Origin: a virus | Reading direction: 5' to 3' (one strand) | IMG/VR virus record: IMGVR_UViG_3300045930_000317 | Coordinates: 1-21,079 of that record | Length of the DNA: 21,079 nt | In this document: positions 20,384 to 21,079 of the stretch, in pieces | How the letters are laid out: each line of letters begins with the position of its first letter | Position numbering within the stretch: the first letter of the stretch is position 1 | Made by a program: the position numbers and the translations under genes | The notes under the pieces: generated by a model | Told to the model about the DNA's origin: nothing | What the model saw: the letters and a program-made list of their open reading frames with translations, nothing else | The model's database searches: none

Positions 20384-20396
20384 TCGGACTAGCAAA
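20376..20396. repeat. Dispersed palindrome, copy C, at the end of the sigma gene
   Basis: TTTGCTAGT (20376-20384), spacer CGG, ACTAGCAAA (20388-20396). It contains the sigma-factor stop codon and lies between convergent genes, 4 bases from the ACTGGA hairpin. Its core is identical to copy A. Confidence 0.7.
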
Positions 20397-20400
20397 GTGC

Positions 20401-20418
20401 ACTGGACCTACAATCCAG
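20401..20418. repeat. CTGGA-N7-TCCAG hairpin, copy 2
   Basis: Arms 20402-20406 and 20414-20418 flank a 7-nt spacer. The plus strand reads CACTGGAC-N5-ATCCAG. With GCAC and GTGC just outside, the stem may extend. It lies between the convergent sigma and DUF7352-like genes and could act as a weak terminator for either. Confidence 0.5.
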
Positions 20419-20424
20419 CGTGCG

Positions 20425-20697
20425 CTACAGCACTTCAAAAATATGAAATATCAGCCGGCCGCCTTCCATCGAAAACGTGCTGACGTGCCGCAGCTTGTCC
20501 AACGGTTCGGTAATCGGGTGGCCGGTGCCGGCGAAACGGAAACGCCGCGTCACAGTGACGTTGGTTTCTGGATCGACCAATGCCCACAACTGCGGGCGGC
20601 CGTCCTGGGCTTCGGCGTGCAGCACCCTGGCACCTTCCGGCAAGTCGATGGAAAAATAGTCGTCGATGTGAACGGGGTACTTAAAAACCTTGAGCAT
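20425..20697 (-). CDS. DUF7352-like small phage protein
   Basis: From the ATG at 20697 the product is 90 residues: M-L-K-V-F-K-Y-P-V, then G-A-R-V-L-H-A-E-A-Q-D-G-R-P-Q-L-W-A-L-V-D-P, R-F-R-F-A-G-T-G-H-P-I, and a final G-G-R-L-I-F-H-I-F-E-V-L. This combination of W-A-L-V-D-P, G-T-G-H-P and F-H-x-F-E is typical of a widespread small phage and prophage family (DUF7352) with no known function. GGAGG directly upstream decides for this start over an ATG at 20724. Confidence 0.82.
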   Translation of the reverse strand: MLKVFKYPVHIDDYFSIDLPEGARVLHAEAQDGRPQLWALVDPETNVTVTRRFRFAGTGHPITEPLDKLRHVSTFSMEGGRLIFHIFEVL

Positions 20698-20733
20698 AAA
20701 ACCTCCAGGTACAGGACTCTTCATCCTGTGCGC

Positions 20734-20955
20734 TCAGTCGAAACTAACGTCTGGAAACAGCGCCCGGACGAAACGCTCCCCCGATGACCTGGCCGATTCT
20801 TCGGATTCGTAATCGACCGTGGGGCGAAGTTCGACGTGCGCCAAGTTGCCGCGCTTGGCGGTTATCAGTGGTGCCCGCCAGCGATAGCCGCGTTCGGTGT
20901 TGACGAGGTAAACGATGATTTTGGTTCTGCGGACTTCTAACGGGTTCATGGTCAT
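20734..20955 (-). CDS. Small unknown phage protein
   Basis: The product is 73 residues, M-T-M-N-P-L-E-V-R-R-T-K-I-I-V-Y-L-V then G-Y-R-W-R-A-P-L-I-T-A-K-R-G and an acidic/Arg C-terminus. It looks like a small alpha/beta phage protein; no family is recognised. The start is an ATG at 20955 (or 20949). A 7-bp hairpin sits one base upstream, and AAAGGA lies directly before the hairpin, so folding would bring the ribosome-binding site close to the ATG. It lies before the DUF7352-like gene in the same direction. Confidence 0.6.
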   Translation of the reverse strand: MTMNPLEVRRTKIIVYLVNTERGYRWRAPLITAKRGNLAHVELRPTVDYESEESARSSGERFVRALFPDVSFD

Positions 20956-20956
20956 G

Positions 20957-20977
20957 CACTGGATTTAGGGTCCAGTG
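20957..20977. repeat. CACTGGA-N7-TCCAGTG hairpin, copy 3, before a start codon
   Basis: Arms 20957-20963 and 20971-20977 (7 bp) flank a 7-nt spacer. On the minus strand it sits between AAAGGA and the ATG at 20955, with one base to the ATG. It is the longest-stemmed member of the three-copy family. Confidence 0.65.
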
Positions 20978-20982
20978 ATCCT

Positions 20983-21079
20983 TTAGTCGATTTCGTTGAG
21001 AAACTCCGCCGCGTTGATGGCGCCTGGCACCAGCTCGAGCGTGGCTCGTCGTTGATTCGGTCTTCGGGCATGGGTGTCC
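20983..21079 (-). CDS. Partial gene (C-terminus only) at the right edge
   Basis: One frame is open from the right edge to a TAA at 20983 and encodes 32 residues ending L-E-L-V-P-G-A-I-N-A-A-E-F-L-N-E-I-D, with an Arg-rich stretch before. Codons end mostly in G or C, like the other genes. An alternative frame holds a complete 39-codon frame (20952-21071, ATG start, ending in ATGA with the next gene). Its 3' half has poor codon bias and reads through the hairpin, so I prefer the first. Confidence 0.4.
   Translation of the reverse strand, partial: DTHARRPNQRRATLELVPGAINAAEFLNEID

Noticed and set aside
20401-20418. 5-bp stem with 7-nt loop resembling a tRNA anticodon arm (also at 20958-20977)
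   Set aside because: No acceptor, D or T arm around either site, and U33 is missing at this site and in the minus-strand reading of 20958-20977; not tRNA genes.
20952-21071. 39-codon minus-strand frame ending in ATGA with the next gene
   Set aside because: Poor codon bias in its second half and it competes with a better frame open to the edge; kept only as an alternative.
1-21079. CRISPR array, rRNA, transposase or integrase
   Set aside because: No spaced direct-repeat array, rRNA-like sequence or integrase/transposase catalytic motif was seen in the window.

Overview
The window is part of a tailed-phage or prophage genome with high GC content (roughly 60-65% by eye). The structural genes follow the lambda order on the minus strand: small terminase, large terminase, W-like joining protein, lambda-family portal, S49 protease with nested scaffold, decoration protein, major capsid protein, then a further virion protein that runs off the left edge. 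No integrase, replication gene or clear host gene is present, so prophage and free phage cannot be told apart. The host is inferred, with modest confidence, to be a Planctomycete or similar high-GC bacterium. The grounds are secreted CxxCH (c-type haem) proteins, an Ala/Pro/Val-rich secreted protein and base composition.

Layout from right to left. At 20.4-21.1 kb are small minus-strand phage genes, including a DUF7352-like protein. At 19.26-20.38 kb a plus-strand regulatory operon encodes a small unknown protein, CsrA and an overlapping sigma-70 family factor. At 17.7-19.2 kb are three small unknown genes and a two-HTH protein with a degenerate zinc motif. At 13.5-17.7 kb a tightly overlapping minus-strand cassette encodes membrane, secreted and enzymatic proteins: a matrixin-type metalloprotease, two exported CxxCH proteins, an Ala/Pro-rich secreted protein, a 31-residue membrane peptide, an SNase-like nuclease and a single-pass membrane protein. 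In lambda the same position, just before the terminase, holds the lysis genes.

The terminase genes (10.75-13.47 kb) are separated from the W/portal genes (<5.92 kb) by about 4.8 kb of accessory DNA. This holds a lower-GC plus-strand cassette of three genes (9.09-10.35 kb) and a minus-strand set with a Mom-like DNA-modification protein. The plus-strand cassette has a recognisable sigma-70 promoter and a leader with two perfect but interleaved inverted repeats (13 and 12 bp), so it could form a pseudoknot or switch between two folds; one arm covers the ribosome-binding site. The Mom-like gene and the gene before it share a duplicated leader: an exact 49-bp repeat plus a conserved hairpin just before the ATG.

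Two families of dispersed short palindromes run through the window. One is TTGCTAGT-N3-ACTAGCAA at gene boundaries, and its sequence also lies at the start point of the plus-strand promoter. The other is CACTGGAC-N5-ATCCAG at three sites. Both look like phage-specific regulatory sites. Neighbouring genes overlap by ATGA, GTGA or TAATG in many places, which suggests long, translationally coupled operons.
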